Notes: generated from the letters alone by a model not told the origin. A stretch of 64,000 nucleotides of DNA from Golubevia sp. BC0850 (GCA_012976225.1 JAAVVG010000011.1:806001-870000), one strand, 5' to 3'; counted from the stretch's first letter, positions 1 to 14,584 are shown. A program made the numbers and translations.

Positions 1-390
1 ATTTCCTGAGATGCCCGTTGAGGAGGAAAGTTTGGAGACTTTCTTTGACTTTGAAGATTTCTTCTTATTCTTTGATGAATCTGAAGCGGTTGAATCGACT
101 TGATCTTGTTGTTCTGAAATTGGTTTTGATAAAGTGATTAGTCCTGGAGTGGATTGTTGATTGGATGGCTGAGGTGAATTAACGGTGGTAGAAGAGGAGG
201 AAGAGGAGGTGGTTGGTTGTTTACGTTGTTGTGATGACATCGATTTCTTGTTTGCATTATTGTTTGATGTCGATTTAGTTGACTTGTTATTCGATTGTTT
301 CAAGTTACGAGAAGGAGAATGAGATGGTGAAGGTGAAGATGGTCTGGAGGATGTTAAGTGAGGTGGATTCGATCTCATCGTCGCCAGCAT
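1..390 (-). CDS. N-terminal part of a low-complexity Ser/Asn/Lys-rich protein (runs off the window)
   Basis: The frame is open from an ATG at 388-390 down to base 1, about 130 codons, so only the N-terminus is present. The protein is Ser, Pro, Asn, Gln and Thr rich with a polyserine run, and has a lysine cluster (KNKKKSSKSKK) near residues 108-118. I see no folded domain, signal peptide or membrane segment. The consistent codon use and upstream ATG suggest a real gene, for instance a disordered regulator or nucleic-acid-associated protein. The family is not recognisable from this part. Confidence 0.55.
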   Translation of the reverse strand, partial: MLATMRSNPPHLTSSRPSSPSPSHSPSRNLKQSNNKSTKSTSNNNANKKSMSSQQRKQPTTSSSSSSTTVNSPQPSNQQSTPGLITLSKPISEQQDQVDSTASDSSKNKKKSSKSKKVSKLSSSTGISGN

Positions 391-1746
391 CGTTGAATTA
401 GAGGAGAAGTCAGTTGACTGAGTTTATGGGTTGGATTGGATTAGAGATAAGGGAAGAGAAGAGATGTAGAAGGAGGGGAGAGAAGGAGGGGGGGCAGGAG
501 GAGAGGGAGAGGGAGAGGGCACAGCCAGAGACAAAGACAAAGGGAAAGTGAGTGAAGGTGGAATGGGTTGATGAACTAAGATGACGATCATTCATATCGT
601 AATTTGAATGAAATACCTACGTTAATATTGAATGAATAATTGCAGGGCAGGAAGATTGACCGATTCAAAGCCAAAACGTTCTGGATGGAATTGAATGGAT
701 GAGTTCCTGAGAGTTTGAAGGATTTGGATTGGATGCACTTTGCGAAAGTAGACGTGACGTGAAGGAGTTGAGCAAAGTTAACAGAATTTGAATGGATTGA
801 AATGAATTGCTTGAAGATCTTGAAGAGGAGTTGTAGGAGTTGCGTAGCTTGGGGGGAGAAGGTGAAATGAAGAAGAGGAGAGTCGGGCTTGTTCGCCACG
901 TGGGAAAAAATTGAGAGGGGGAGTTCTCAAGTATAATTTAATGATTCGATATACCAGATTTTGATTGCAGAACAGCAGTCAAGCTCAAGTCAATGTCCAG
1001 ACACCATGATGTCCTTCTTGCCTGGAGGGGACTTTCTTCACAGCGTAACCCCCTCTTCTTTGGTTTCCCTCAGGTCAGATCCATTCCGGAAGTTTCTGAA
1101 GTCAAGTGAAGAGTTTGAAGAGTTTCAAGCTTGCTTAACTAGAAAGAGGCTGGAATTACAGCAAACTCCTCCCTCCAGTACTTTTTCTTTTCTTCTCCTA
1201 GTTCCCACCCACCTTTGCGCTTCCTCTCAGTTGGCAAATTCTTCGAGTTCCAGGTAGGTGAGCGTTCTGGTCAGAATCTAGATTCAGAATTCCTCTTTCC
1301 TTGGATTAGTACAGATAGACGAAAGAAGGAAGAGCAAACTTGTAGATGTTCGATGTGGATCTTGAGGCTGTTCTCTTTCTCGACCTTTCCAGTTCAACAG
1401 TCATCGGCGTCGTTCATTCTTCAGAAATGACCACTCATATCTAAACACTTCAACCATCTGTATGCCAGAGATCCTCTGCACCAAATGAATGTAACTGTCC
1501 CGTGAGACGAATATGTTGGGTGGCAAATCGTTCACTTCTTTTGTCCGTTCCACCACTCCCCACCACTCAGTCCATGGGCATGATATTTCATGTGTGGAAC
1601 GTCCTGTGTGTAATCTGAGATCTGAATACTTCTTCATGTCTACAGGAAGCACTATAGCAAACAGGAATCCAAAAGAGTGAGCGGCACACGGATTCATGCT
1701 CCAACAAGGCCACTGCCGCGCGTCAGTAAAGTTACTCCTGCGGACT
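391..1746. other. Intergenic region, no gene recognised
   Basis: The stretch starts with purine-rich sequence that is probably the 5' UTR and promoter of the leftward partial gene. Only short open frames without sensible start, splice or domain signals follow. I see no RNA gene. Confidence 0.5.
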
Positions 1747-1870
1747 GCTGGCGAGCAGCTGGCGATCTTCTTGAGGTTGGCGACTTTCTGGCGATGCCCC
1801 AGCGACCTTCTGCTCTTCGCAGCTGGCGATTTGCTGGCGATTTGATCTTAAGACGCGACTGTGATCGCCC
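1747..1870. repeat. CTGGCGA repeat island 1
   Basis: Within about 125 bp the heptamer CTGGCGA and close variants (TTGGCGA, CAGCGAC) recur about seven times, mostly in one orientation, with irregular spacing of 10-25 bp. The same motif forms a second island at 3271-3480. It is too irregular for a simple tandem repeat and has no coding frame. It may be a degenerate repeat family or the end of a mobile element. Confidence 0.6.
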
Positions 1871-3270
1871 ACTACTTCTCTCGTCTTTACAATGTAGAGA
1901 AATCTCTTCTCTTCCCAACACCATCAGCATCTACTTCTCCTCTACCCAGTTCCTCTCAAACAGGTCTTCCATTAGCTTTCATCACTTCATGCTCTATCAG
2001 ATTCAGCCTGGAGAATCAAGAACGGACTCTTCAAATCTCTGAGGATCTCTCTTCGACTCTTCCGCACTTCGCAGCATCACAATCTCTGAAATGCACTCTT
2101 CTTCTCTATCTCCTTTCCACAGCTCGCCAAATAGGAAGACTGAAGTGGCGATTAATAATGGAAATCTGGAATATTCTCCGACTGGTGAGTATAGGGTAGA
2201 TGGATCGTTGGTGGCGCATGAAGAGAGAGAAGGTCGGTGCTGTCGATGGTGGAGATAGGAGCATAGGAAGAGGGGGAACGCTTGATGCTTCCAGCGCAGG
2301 GTGTTATCTCTTTCTCTGAAGTTGAAAAATCGTTCAGCTCGAACAGCATTGACCTTGGAGAGGGAGAGGGTTTGTAGGGAGCTGTGGAGGTTCTTACTCT
2401 TATCAGAGAAAGATCTCTACAAGTTTCCTACCTTGACGCTCTCTTCATTTCTCCTTCTTTTCTCACTTTAATGATGACTTGCTCATCTGATCTTCAGAAT
2501 AAGGATATCGCTAGCAGCACTCTTGTCGAAACGTCTTGACTACGAATGAGTGGGTCGCTCGCTCTTGTTGATGGTTGACCTGGTCTTTGCTTCTTCCTCC
2601 ACAACCTCCCACTCCTTTCTCTCACTCTTGAAGTCAACAGGAATATCTCGATTTCTCTTGCAACTTAAACTCTTTCTGAGTGAGTGACTCCTTCAACTGA
2701 CCTTTGAGCATCAGCTATTGTATGCACCCACTCATTCGCCACTCACTCTGCATTTCCTCTACTCCCTTGCTCACCTCAGCTATTACCTTCGCAATCTGCT
2801 GCTGTCGGAATTGGTCTACAGGAGCTGATAATACTCTACATCGAGGCCATTCATGGTAAGTCTCTGATGAGTTGCGAAGAACTCTCTTTGTAGAATGTAT
2901 GCTGACCTTTGCTCTCCTCTCTTCTCCTTTCTCTTCCTTCCAACTTTCTCATCTGCTCAGTCACTCTGGTAAGTCTGCTTTGTTCTCTGTCTTCTCAGCT
3001 AAGTCAGAAGCCAAAGGTCAAAGTCTTCTCTCTCTCTCTCTCTCTTCACTTGTTCCATAGTTTGTTCTACACGTCTCTCTTTCTCTTTACAAGACACCTA
3101 TCCCTTCTTCCTTCTTGTTCTTGTTGCTCATTACTTCAGTAGCTTCTTACATCCACTTTAAATCTTTGCATTACTTTTCCTGTCGCAATTTCGATCACTT
3201 TGTCTTATCTCGTTTGAAAAGAATGGGAGAAGAAAGAAGCAAAGCTACCTCCTTTCCAGCCTGATACATG
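1871..3270. other. Pyrimidine-rich spacer between the repeat islands
   Basis: This 1.4-kb stretch is C/T rich on the plus strand and includes a (CT)n run near 3030-3050. All open frames are short and Ser/Leu/Phe rich, as expected from pyrimidine-biased noncoding DNA. Nothing convincing is encoded. Lying between two islands of the same motif, it could be the body of a non-autonomous element. Confidence 0.4.
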
Positions 3271-3480
3271 CCCGTAACATCGCTATGTCATCGCCAGCAG
3301 GTCGCCATACTATCTATCGCCAGGAGATTGCCAGCTTTATCGCCAGCAGGTCGCTAGAAAATAGCCAGTTTACTTCCTAGGTTTCGTATTTCTGGCGACC
3401 TGCTGGCGATGGCGAACGTATGCGTCTGGCGATCTTCTGGCGGTGCCGGAAAGTCGCCAGCAGATCGCCAGAACTTCGCA
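3271..3480. repeat. CTGGCGA/TCGCCAG repeat island 2 with inverted repeats
   Basis: The motif occurs here in both orientations: TCGCCAG copies around 3290-3350, CTGGCGA copies around 3390-3440, then TCGCCAG again to about 3475. The segments near 3338-3357 and 3391-3411 are almost perfect reverse complements (about 20 bp, one mismatch) separated by some 35 bp, so they could form a hairpin. No frame is encoded. Confidence 0.65.
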
Positions 3481-3804
3481 GGACCAACCTTACTCAGCTG
3501 ACGCTCCTCTCGGAATTGCTTGCCTGGCTGCCTGCAACAGTCTATTCCTAGCATCTTTCATGCTAATATTTCCGAACATTCCATTTGTAGACCGGCGGAA
3601 GGGTGCGGGGCTCACGGTCGATATTATTTCTGCAGGAATTGAATGGCGCCAGTCCAGTCGACGCCTTCGAGATAGGATAGCGGGCTCACGTTCCCGTCCT
3701 TCTCTGAGAGTGAAAGTCCAAAGTGAGATTGGTAGCTTTTTGAAAGCAGGAAAAGGCATAGGTCGCAGGAGCAAGCCGCAGGAGAATTGGGATGTCCAAA
3801 AAGG

Positions 3805-3812
3805 TATAAAAG
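3805..3812 (+). promoter_or_regulatory. TATA box of the secreted glycopeptide-like gene
   Basis: TATAAAAG lies 108-115 bp upstream of the ATG at 3920, with a C/A-rich leader in between. The spacing and leader fit a strongly expressed fungal gene. Confidence 0.6.
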
Positions 3813-3919
3813 GTGGCTCATCGTCGACTAGAATTCAATCTTCTCACCAACAAACAATCTCTCAACTTCTTTCTCATCTTTTCAACTCGAACATCAACTC
3901 AATAACCAACACTTCAAAA

Positions 3920-4814
3920 ATGTTCTCCAAAGCTATCATTGCCGCTGCTACTCTCGCTCTAGGAGCTTCTTCCGTGAGTTCAATCTTTTTTTCCACTTCG
4001 CCACTTGGCTTTCTCCCTGACTCATCTCCCCCTTTTTTCTCCTCCCCTCTTGCAGTGTATCGCAGGATCTCACACTGTCACAGTCAACAACAACTGTGGT
4101 GAGAACTTGGTCATGCAAGTTCCAGGATTCGGAAACATCAACCAACCAGGAGGAGGTTCCTGGACCTACAACGGAGATGTCAGAGGGTGAGTGAAACAAG
4201 ATTGGTCCGCTCTCTTCTTCGGGTGTCTTTACACCTTTAGACTATTGGAGGAAGGAAGGCGTGGGATGGAGAAGTGGGAGGAATGGGTCCAACCAAGACT
4301 ATCGCCTCTCTAATCTCTGACGCCTCTCCCTCATTTGCCCCTTCCTGCCCTTTTTCAGTGCAATCGCTTCAGTTGGAAACAACTGTTCTATTGATGGAGT
4401 AGGCTGCACCAGTGGTGAATTCGCCCTGTGAGTAGATAGGTGATTCCGGAGTCCTGTCACTCGAGTTGAAGTCTAACCTCCTTTCTTCTTCAACATTTGT
4501 CCTTCTAGTGTCGACGGAGTTAGCTCTGCTGATAGTGAGTATCTAATTGCAAAGGAGAGAGTGAGAAAGGGGAACGGATGGCCTGTAACTGATCCGCTTT
4601 GCCCCTCGCCGCCTTTGCTTTTGTTTCAACAGTCACCTTGATCCCAGATCACGTCTTCAACCACCCTCTCACCATCACCTTAACTAACGGAGAGTCCAAG
4701 ACTTGCTCTGCTCCTGGATGCCCTGGCGCCTTCCCTGTTGACGGAAACGACCAACTCTACCAAATCCAAGAGAGCAACAACCCAAACTCTGGAGTTACCC
4801 TTACCTTCTGTTAA
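3920..4814 (+). CDS. Small secreted cysteine-containing protein of the basidiomycete 'glycopeptide' (thaumatin-like) family
   Basis: Five exons (3920-3973, 4056-4186, 4359-4427, 4509-4534, 4633-4814) splice in phase to 153 aa. Residues 1-18 form a signal peptide (hydrophobic, ending ALGASS). The mature part starts near SHTVTVNNNCGENL, which is the family start (HTVT.NNCG), and continues with a glycine-rich loop, GAIASVGNNC, GVGCTSGEFAL, SADITLIPDH and the family end VTLTFC. Cysteines are spaced as in basidiomycete small secreted thaumatin-like proteins. It should be exported, either to the wall or medium or as an effector-like protein; the exact role is unknown. One exon is only 26 nt. Confidence 0.85.
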
Positions 4815-5465
4815 GTGATGGTTCCATAATCACATGTAGTTGAAATTCTGCTAAACTTTTTATGAATCAATAGTCTCTTCTCGTTGCCACTCACGTTTGA
4901 CGCGTTTGAACTCGTCTCCATGCCCAAATCCAAAGCCACTCGCGATATATCTGAAAGAAACTTAGGAAACTGGAAAGCCCATTTCAGATTTCTTCCAAAA
5001 GCATTGGAAATCGAAGCGGGCTTCGTTTTGCGAATAGAGAGTGGAGCCAATCTTCTAATTAACTGAATCGTCTCTTCTCCTGACAAAGCTTTTTGAAGGC
5101 TAACGAGAGTTGAAATACTATTGATGATTAAGTCTGAGGTAAATTCGCTTTGCCAACGTCAGAGACTGTTCTGGTGATGGCCAGATCTTTTTTATGGCGA
5201 AGGAAGAGAAGTGAAGCAGCTCAGATGGAAGGTGCTTGAGGTGGATCGAGCATGGTTGGTTGATGATTGAAGATGAAGTCGAATGAAATCAGAACAGATT
5301 TGTTTCTTTGACATGAATAATCGGTAGAAGAGAAGAAACAAGAGCGATGAACAGCTCTGCAGCGATAGCGACTCTTTCTCTGAGACTTCCTTCTCGCCTT
5401 CCCTCGCTTCTTCTTCCCTCCACACTCCTTATCGTTTCCTCGCATTTCCTCTTTACTGAGCTGAA
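4815..5465. other. Intergenic region between the secreted protein gene and the mannosidase gene
   Basis: The region holds the 3' end of the secreted protein gene and the promoter of the mannosidase gene. A 60-codon frame at 4884-5066 has no supporting feature. I see no RNA gene or repeat. Confidence 0.5.
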
Positions 5466-7817
<2,352 letters not shown>

Positions 7818-8111
7818 GAATTTTGATCAAACCCTACCTCCCTGAAAGTTTCGTAGAACCTACATCATCTTCTGTGTATTTCATACCAAACAGACCGAAC
7901 GAACAATCAAAACAGAAGAAAGAGGTGTTGAGACCATCCGAAAACGCTTCTCAAATGGCATTTAGAGAAAGGGTAACAAATAAAGATAAAGTATTGTTGC
8001 TTGTTGTCTAAGCTTTACATTGAGAGTTTGCCTGAAAAAGCGACTCCAACCCATTCTCTTCTAATCTCTTCCCATCTTCTACACCGTGGCTCTATAACTT
8101 ATGACTGATTC

Positions 8112-10261
8112 TTAAGCCCACACCGGATCCATGATTTCCGGACCTTTTCCAACAGAATGAACGTTGAAACCGATTTCTCTCAACATTCCAGCGTCCAAGA
8201 TCTTTCTTCCATCAAAGACGAAAGCTGGTTTCTTCATATCTTGATAAATGGATTTCCAATCCAAAGATTTGAACTCTTCCCATTCGGTTGCTATGATGAT
8301 AGCTTCGGCTCCTGAACAGGCTTCTTGAGCTGTGGGGGACAGGGTGATTTGAGATTGAACTGTTGAACAGTGCAAGGGAGAGGGAGAGGGGACAAGAGCG
8401 GCAGATTCGAGTGAAAGGAGAAACGAGAGTGTGATCAGTCTACTGAGTTCAGAAGGGATCATTACTTAGAAAAGACAAAGAGCAACACTCACCTGCAGCT
8501 CTATCATTCACTACACCAGGTTCGGTCAAATCCAACCAGATTTGCTCGTGAGGAACCTTTGGATCGTAAATCGAAACCAATGCGTTCTCTTGTCTGAAGT
8601 ACTTGCAGAGAGTGATGGCAGCTGATTCTCGCTGGATCGTAGAGAGAGAGAGAGAGAGGGGGGGGGACAGAGAAAAGATCAGAGGCAGTTAGTTCATCTC
8701 AAAGTCCTCTCTCCAAGTGTCGAAAACTCACAGTATCTCCAGTATTTTGTTTAAAAGCAAATCCCAAAACAGCAATCTTCTTCATTGTGATAGTGTTGAA
8801 AAGAGTCCTCACAACCTTTTGAGCAAACCTAGATTTAGACCACTCGTTCATCGTAATGACCTGGTCAAAGTAGAAGAGGGAATGAGATCAATTTTTGATT
8901 CACCCTTCCATCAATTTGATCTCCAACTCACCTGTTGCCAATATTCAGCTACTTGAGGTAAACCAAGACTTTCACTCAAATAAACCAGATTCAAAATATC
9001 CTTCTGAAAACAACTTCCACCGAACCCAACTGAAGCTTTCAAAAACTTGGGTCCAATTCTTTTATCAAGACCACAAGCGTGAGCAACTTCATCTACATCT
9101 GCACCTGTAGCTTCACAGATAGCAGCCATGGCGTTCATTGAAGAGATACGTTGAGCTAAGAGAGCATTCGCCGCCTGTAGAGAGTGAGGTACTCAAGAAC
9201 GATTAGGAATCAAAGTGCTCGCTTTTCAGGTTCTGATACGATCAAGATCCTTATGTGACTCACCAATTTACTCAATTCAGAACTCCAAAGACCAGTGGTA
9301 AAGATCCTCTCCCTAGGAACCCAATTCTCATAGACTTGAGCTAAAGATTCACTTGCGTTCTTTCCTTCCGGAGTTGAAAGACTACCGATTAGAACTCTAT
9401 CCGGAGAGGTCAAATCTGGAATAGCAGTTCCCTCAGCCAAGAATTCTGGGTTGGATAAGATGTCAAACCTTAGACCAGGTTTAGAGTTTGCCTCCAAAAT
9501 CGTTCTCATAGAAGCGGCTGTACGACATGGGACAGTTGACTTCTCTACGATGATCTTGGAAGTGGTAGCTACTGCTGCGATACGCCTTGTTGAAGATTCG
9601 ACGTAGCTAGAGGGAGGGTGAGAGGTGAAGGGAGGTGATGAGGACGAGGTGTTGGATTAGGGTCTACCAAACATGAGAACCTCTCTCTTCCTTTGAAGTC
9701 GTTCTGATGCAACGCTGTCTAGACAGTGGTAGTAGATTAGACTTCCAGCTTTCCAATGTAACTAGATGAAGGACGTCGTCCTACCCTGGTAGTCATCGTT
9801 CCCCAAGCAAACTCTGAAGCTACTCACTGTAGATCTGCAGCGAAACCCTTTCCAACACCAGATTTCTTTGTAGGAGTGTTAACACTGACAAAAACCAAAT
9901 CAGCTTCCATGATAGCTTTATCAACTTCTGTACTAAAGAAGAGATTTCTACCTCTACATTCCTTTACGATATCCACCAAACCAGGTTCAAAGACGGGTAG
10001 ATTAAAGTCCTCTGAATTCCAAGCCTTGATCCTTACTGGGTTAATGTCAACGATAGTCACTTTGATGTGTGGGCATTTCTGAGCTATAACAGTGCAAGTT
10101 GGACCTCCAACGTAACCAGCACCAATACAGCAAATGTTACGAACTTTGATTGGAGGTGAAGAATTGGAGGTTGAAGTTGAAGCTTGAAGTGAACGAGTGG
10201 AATCAGTTGAAGACAATTGAGTCAAGGAATTCGAAGTCGTTATTGGCGCTGATCCATTCAT
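8112..10261 (-). CDS. UGD1: UDP-glucose 6-dehydrogenase
   Basis: Six exons (10261-9828, 9606-9264, 9174-8932, 8860-8732, 8631-8493, 8329-8112) splice in phase to 501 aa, normal for the family. The enzyme oxidises UDP-glucose to UDP-glucuronate with two NAD+, feeding UDP-xylose and glucuronate for wall and capsule-like glycans. The N-terminal Rossmann motif is GAGYVGGPT. It is followed by [29 protein letters not shown], the active-site segment [15 protein letters not shown] with the catalytic Cys, and the C-terminal NAD/UDP domain ([19 protein letters not shown]). The first about 35 residues are Ser/Thr rich and probably disordered. The protein is cytosolic. Confidence 0.96.
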
Positions 10262-10600
10262 TTCGTTGGCTAGAGGGATGCGGGTATTTGGGGAGAAGGA
10301 AGAAGGAGAAGGGAGAACAACACTTAACCCTTCCCACGTTCGCAGTCTGATTCTTCAACACAACACATTCTGAAATGACACAAGGTTCAAAGAAAACAGA
10401 AATTGAAGATGAAGATAGAAAAAGGTGAAGAGGTATGTTTATTCTTGACGTTGGCCCAAAAGAGAGAGAGAGAGAGAGATGAGAAGTTGGTCGGTTCGGT
10501 GAACAGGGTTAAAAGGAGAAAAAACGAAAGAGGAAATAGAGCGACGGAAGTGATAATGGCAGACATATCTTCTATGTAGTCAAAACGGATTAGCTTGAAT
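10262..10600. other. Promoter region of the UDP-glucose dehydrogenase gene
   Basis: These 339 bp lie between the stop of the acyltransferase gene and the ATG of the dehydrogenase gene, both on the minus strand. The region contains a short (GA)n run near 10462-10480 and no gene. Confidence 0.5.
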
Positions 10601-13600
10601 CTATTCCTTGGTACTTTGAGGAGGAGTTGGAGCAGCAGATTCAATTTTCTCCTTTAATTTCCCAGCCGTACTTTCAGTTTGCATTTCCAAATTTTCAGTT
10701 GCTTTCTCAAATGGAGGTATTTGAGCTTCAGGACTTTTGAGTTCAGTTGTAGAAACATCTTCAGCCAAAGAATGAGTTCTTTGACGTCTTTGTCTTTCCC
10801 CTCCTCCTGCTCCACCATTCTTCTCAGGAAGAGCCGTACTCTTTCCACTTCCACCTTCAGTTGGAGTAAATCCGAATCCAGATCTTTGATCAGTAGGTGA
10901 CATTAAAGATTGTTGACTTTGAGATCTAAGGTCTGTACTAGATCGATTTCTCTTCTCAGCAAAAGTTTCATAAGATCCTGAACCGCTTCTAGATCTTGAA
11001 TGACTTCTACTTCTTGGAGATTTTGGAGTTTTTGATCCATTTCCTTCTTCTCCATTTCCAGTAACGTTAGCTAAAAGATTTGCAGGATTCAGCATTCTAA
11101 AGACTGCTTCATAATCTCCTTCATCTTCAGAAGACCCTTCGTCCGCAGAATCCCAATCATCTTCGTCCGTTTCTTCAGCTTCAGCTTCTGCTTGAGTTGC
11201 TAGAAGAGAAGTTCGAGCGTCCCCATGTTCAGAAGCAGTAGCTGCGAAACTTCTACGTCCAGTTGAACCACCTCGTTTCTTCTTAGTTGGAGTTCCTCTA
11301 CCCCATCCGAAAAGTCTCTCGTCCACCCAAGATAGAGGATGAGTCAAAAGACCAGTCCCATCTGCATTCGGATCTCCACCTGTAGTTGGTCTTTTCTCCT
11401 TCCAAATAAGAGCTTCTCTTCCAGCTTGAGGAGGTGGTTTACTTGCTAGAGGGGAAATGATTCTCCTCTGTTCATAATCCTCGAAGACTGAAGGTGCTAA
11501 TTCATCAATGAGAGCATGAAGCTCGGCAGAGATTTTGGCTCTAGTCTTTTGAAGATTTTGAATGACCTTGTGATTTCCAGGCATGAGAGAGACGAATAGA
11601 GGAGGTAAAGACTTGTAGATGTCGATACCGACTTCACCGAACTTGAGAGCAGAGTAGGACATAGTAGGAAGAGCGATCAGAGTGTAGAAGGGCATTCTAC
11701 ATTGAGTGACGAATGAAAGCTCTCTCTTGTGAGCGATGTAGGTCGCTAAGATTGCATAGGATACGTAGAGGACCGGAGCGACTCCAAGAGAGACTAGAAC
11801 TTTCCATGTAGCTAGAACGTCTCGACCTTCCAGTTTGACTTGAGAGGCGGCTAAAGCTTCCTTTGCTTTGATCCTACTGATGACCTTGGCTAGAATGAAG
11901 ATAGGCGAGTTCAGAACTACACCCGGTAAAGATAGTGCTGCCCAAAAAGCAAGAAGTCCACTTCGATAGGCTAGAAGTCCGAGACTACGCCAGCCAGCTC
12001 TGGTTGCTCGCTCGACCTGATAGCAAATGGGAAGAGGTGGTTGAGAGTCAGAAGTAGGTCTCTTCAACAGCACCAATTTCGAATGATTTCACTCACCTGA
12101 TGATCTTTCAATCCAGCATAAGTCAACATTTTGTTGTACTTGAGAACATCGGCTTTGAGTTGAACAACTCTAGGATCATCTTTATGTTGATGATATCCAA
12201 GAATGAACTTCCTATTCAATTCCACTACTTGATGAAGAGAAGTGTGAGCTCCAGGAGGAGTATAAAGTCTTCTTCCAGCTTGAATGAACTACCGAGGGCG
12301 AAACAAAAGTAATCGATAGCATACAGTCAGGAAAGCTTCTTCAATCGTTTCATCAAACTCAAAAGACAAATTTCGCTATACTCACCATCAATGTTTCAAA
12401 GTCAGGAGCTCTAACAGTGACACTCTTCAATCCGTCGAAAACGATCTCCATCATTTCTCCAACAGCCTTCCTTTTTCCATCTCCACCTTGGCCGAAAGAT
12501 TCGACTAGATTTTGAGGAACGTCGATTGGAGCTCCAAATTCAACTACAGCTCTCGAACGGAATTTGTGAGGATGGAAATAAGACAATCCGACCGGAACGA
12601 TCTTGACTTTAAGACCTGGATTGGCTGCCATAGCGCCCAGCGCCATGATAACGACTCCAGCTTTGAGAGGTAACAGATCTGTGCGATCATGAGATCCACC
12701 TGAGATTCAGAAGAAAAGAGAGAAATAAGATTAGGTGAGAGGGCAAAAAAAGGGAAGACGAACGAGTCCCCAGAAGGTCTTAGAAGGAGACTCACCTTCG
12801 GGAAAGATTCCCAAACAGCCACCTTCCTCTAATCTCTCATAAACACTTGAATACATTTGAGTTTGATCTACGAAAGGTAAACATTTGTACATGCTACCTT
12901 TCTCACCTCCAGGTGGACCTCCTCCACCTCCTTCCTTCGCATCAAAATGCCCAACACTTAAACCTTCTTTAATAGCTTCCAAAGCTTTTGGATCCTTGAA
13001 TTCTTTCTTCAACTTGAGTTCTGTATCAGAGATGATTTCTGCGACTTCAGCAGTAGCATAACCAGTACACTTTGGTAGACAGATTTGACCTTTCACCATG
13101 AGTTGCTTTGTGAATTGAGTGTTGACTCCTTTGATCATGAGAGGATCTCCTGAAGGATGAGCTACTAGATATCCTTTTCCAAGTTTGGCTCCATCTGCTG
13201 CACGAGAGACGGGAACTGAGGACGATTTGGGGGGAAACAAGAGGAGGTGAAATTAGCTGCTCTGCTTTTGGTTGTTCAAAAGAAGAGGAAACGAGAGCTT
13301 ACTACTCTGCATTAATCTTGCTACAGTCCCAATGAAAGGTCTAGCCAGACTCTTTGCTGCAGTGAGAAAAGCAACTCTACGACCTGATCCTCTTCGAACC
13401 TCGGAGGCCAGAAGAATCGGGTCGAGGAACTAGGAAAAGAAGGTAGATAAAAAGAGATGAGCACATGCAGCTCAATTTTCTTGAAAAGGTCTCTTGAAGA
13501 CTCTCCGATCAAAGCAAGAAGCCTCCAGTTCAAGAGCAAGCTCCAGAAGGAAGGGAGAAGGGTAGCCGTCCCTGCCAATCTAAGGTCTTCTGTCCTATCC

Positions 13601-14517
13601 TCCGGCTCTCGACAGACCTCCACCCCAGAGACTTCATAGCTGATTCATCCAGCTATATTCATGAATTCCCATCTTGCTTCCCCGTGTAGCTCGAAGCTCT
13701 GTGTGCAGTTGCTATGACACGTTCTTCCCTACCTACTGTTGTACTACCCACCCTATCCGTCTCTTGTTCAACTCACTTGGTTATGATGAGGAGCTCCAAC
13801 GAAAATGACTGGACCTTCTTTCGGAATCCTCCAGGCACCTCTTGGCTGTACATTAGAAAGGATAGAGATGAGAAATCTGGTGAGTAAAAGGAAGATTGGG
13901 GTAAATCTTTTGAGAGGTAGCAAACTGACCATGATGGATCTGAAGAACACATTAACGATTAACCTCCAAAAAAGCAGAGCTATATCGAAGACTAGATTTG
14001 TAGGCATGACGGAATACCTTGTAAGAACTTTACAAACAGCTCTAGCTATCAATTTTGGAATGATTGGTTGAAGTGAAATTGGGAATCCAGAAAGACAACG
14101 ATCGAAATCTATCAGAGTTCTTAAAAGTTTACTTTGATCTTTTGAAGCTGACCAACGAGCTACAGCTTTGCTTTTAGTTGAACTTGGATCTTTTGGATTG
14201 TAAATTAAACTCCGTTTCTGGACTTTGTCCAACTGATCTCGAATTCCAGTAGAAGAGATGATTGGGGTCTGCGCCGCTGCTCCTCTTACTATCGTTGAAT
14301 CTCTAGACTTTCTAGAAGAATCTGAAGTTGAATTAGAAGGAAGTGAAATTGGATCTGGTTTGTTGGCTCGATTTGCTGTTGAGACCATCGAATGGGAAGA
14401 TGAGTGTAAGAGAAGCGATTTCTCCTTGGTTGGGGAAGTCGATTTTGAGTTGGTCTTCTGAAAAAGGAAATGGCTCGACCGTTTTCTCCTTCCTTCGCCG
14501 GCCCCCTTTCGATTCAT
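10601..14517 (-). CDS. Glycerol-3-phosphate / dihydroxyacetone-phosphate O-acyltransferase (Gpt2/Sct1 type)
   Basis: Six exons (14517-13777, 13429-13303, 13215-12796, 12699-12386, 12288-12097, 12016-10601) splice in phase to 1069 aa. It catalyses the first acylation in glycerolipid synthesis at the ER and lipid droplets. The disordered N-terminus (about 1-150) precedes membrane-embedded helices and the acyltransferase core. The HX4D box reads HNQFLD and is split by intron 1. The glycerol-phosphate box reads FPEGGSHDRTDLLPLK, and a later box is IVPVGLSYFHPHKFRSRA. Further hydrophobic helices lie near residues 600-760. The C-terminal 300 residues are acidic and Ser/Arg rich, as in fungal Sct1, where such tails are phosphorylated. 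The ATG lies only 100 bp from the stop of the alpha-galactosidase gene. Confidence 0.93.
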
Positions 14518-14577
14518 CCAAGTCTTCTAAGATGGCGACTCATTCTAGAGCATTAAATGATTGTCAAAGTGATGGAG

Positions 14578-14584
14578 TATATAA
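14578..14584 (-). promoter_or_regulatory. TATA-like element upstream of the acyltransferase gene
   Basis: The minus strand reads TTATATA about 60 bp upstream of the ATG at 14517. It sits in the 100-bp gap to the alpha-galactosidase stop codon. Confidence 0.35.

Noticed and set aside
3443-4102. 219-codon plus-strand frame across the start of the secreted glycopeptide gene
   Set aside because: It runs through repeat island 2, the TATA box and intron 1 of a gene whose splicing is certain; it is a chance frame.
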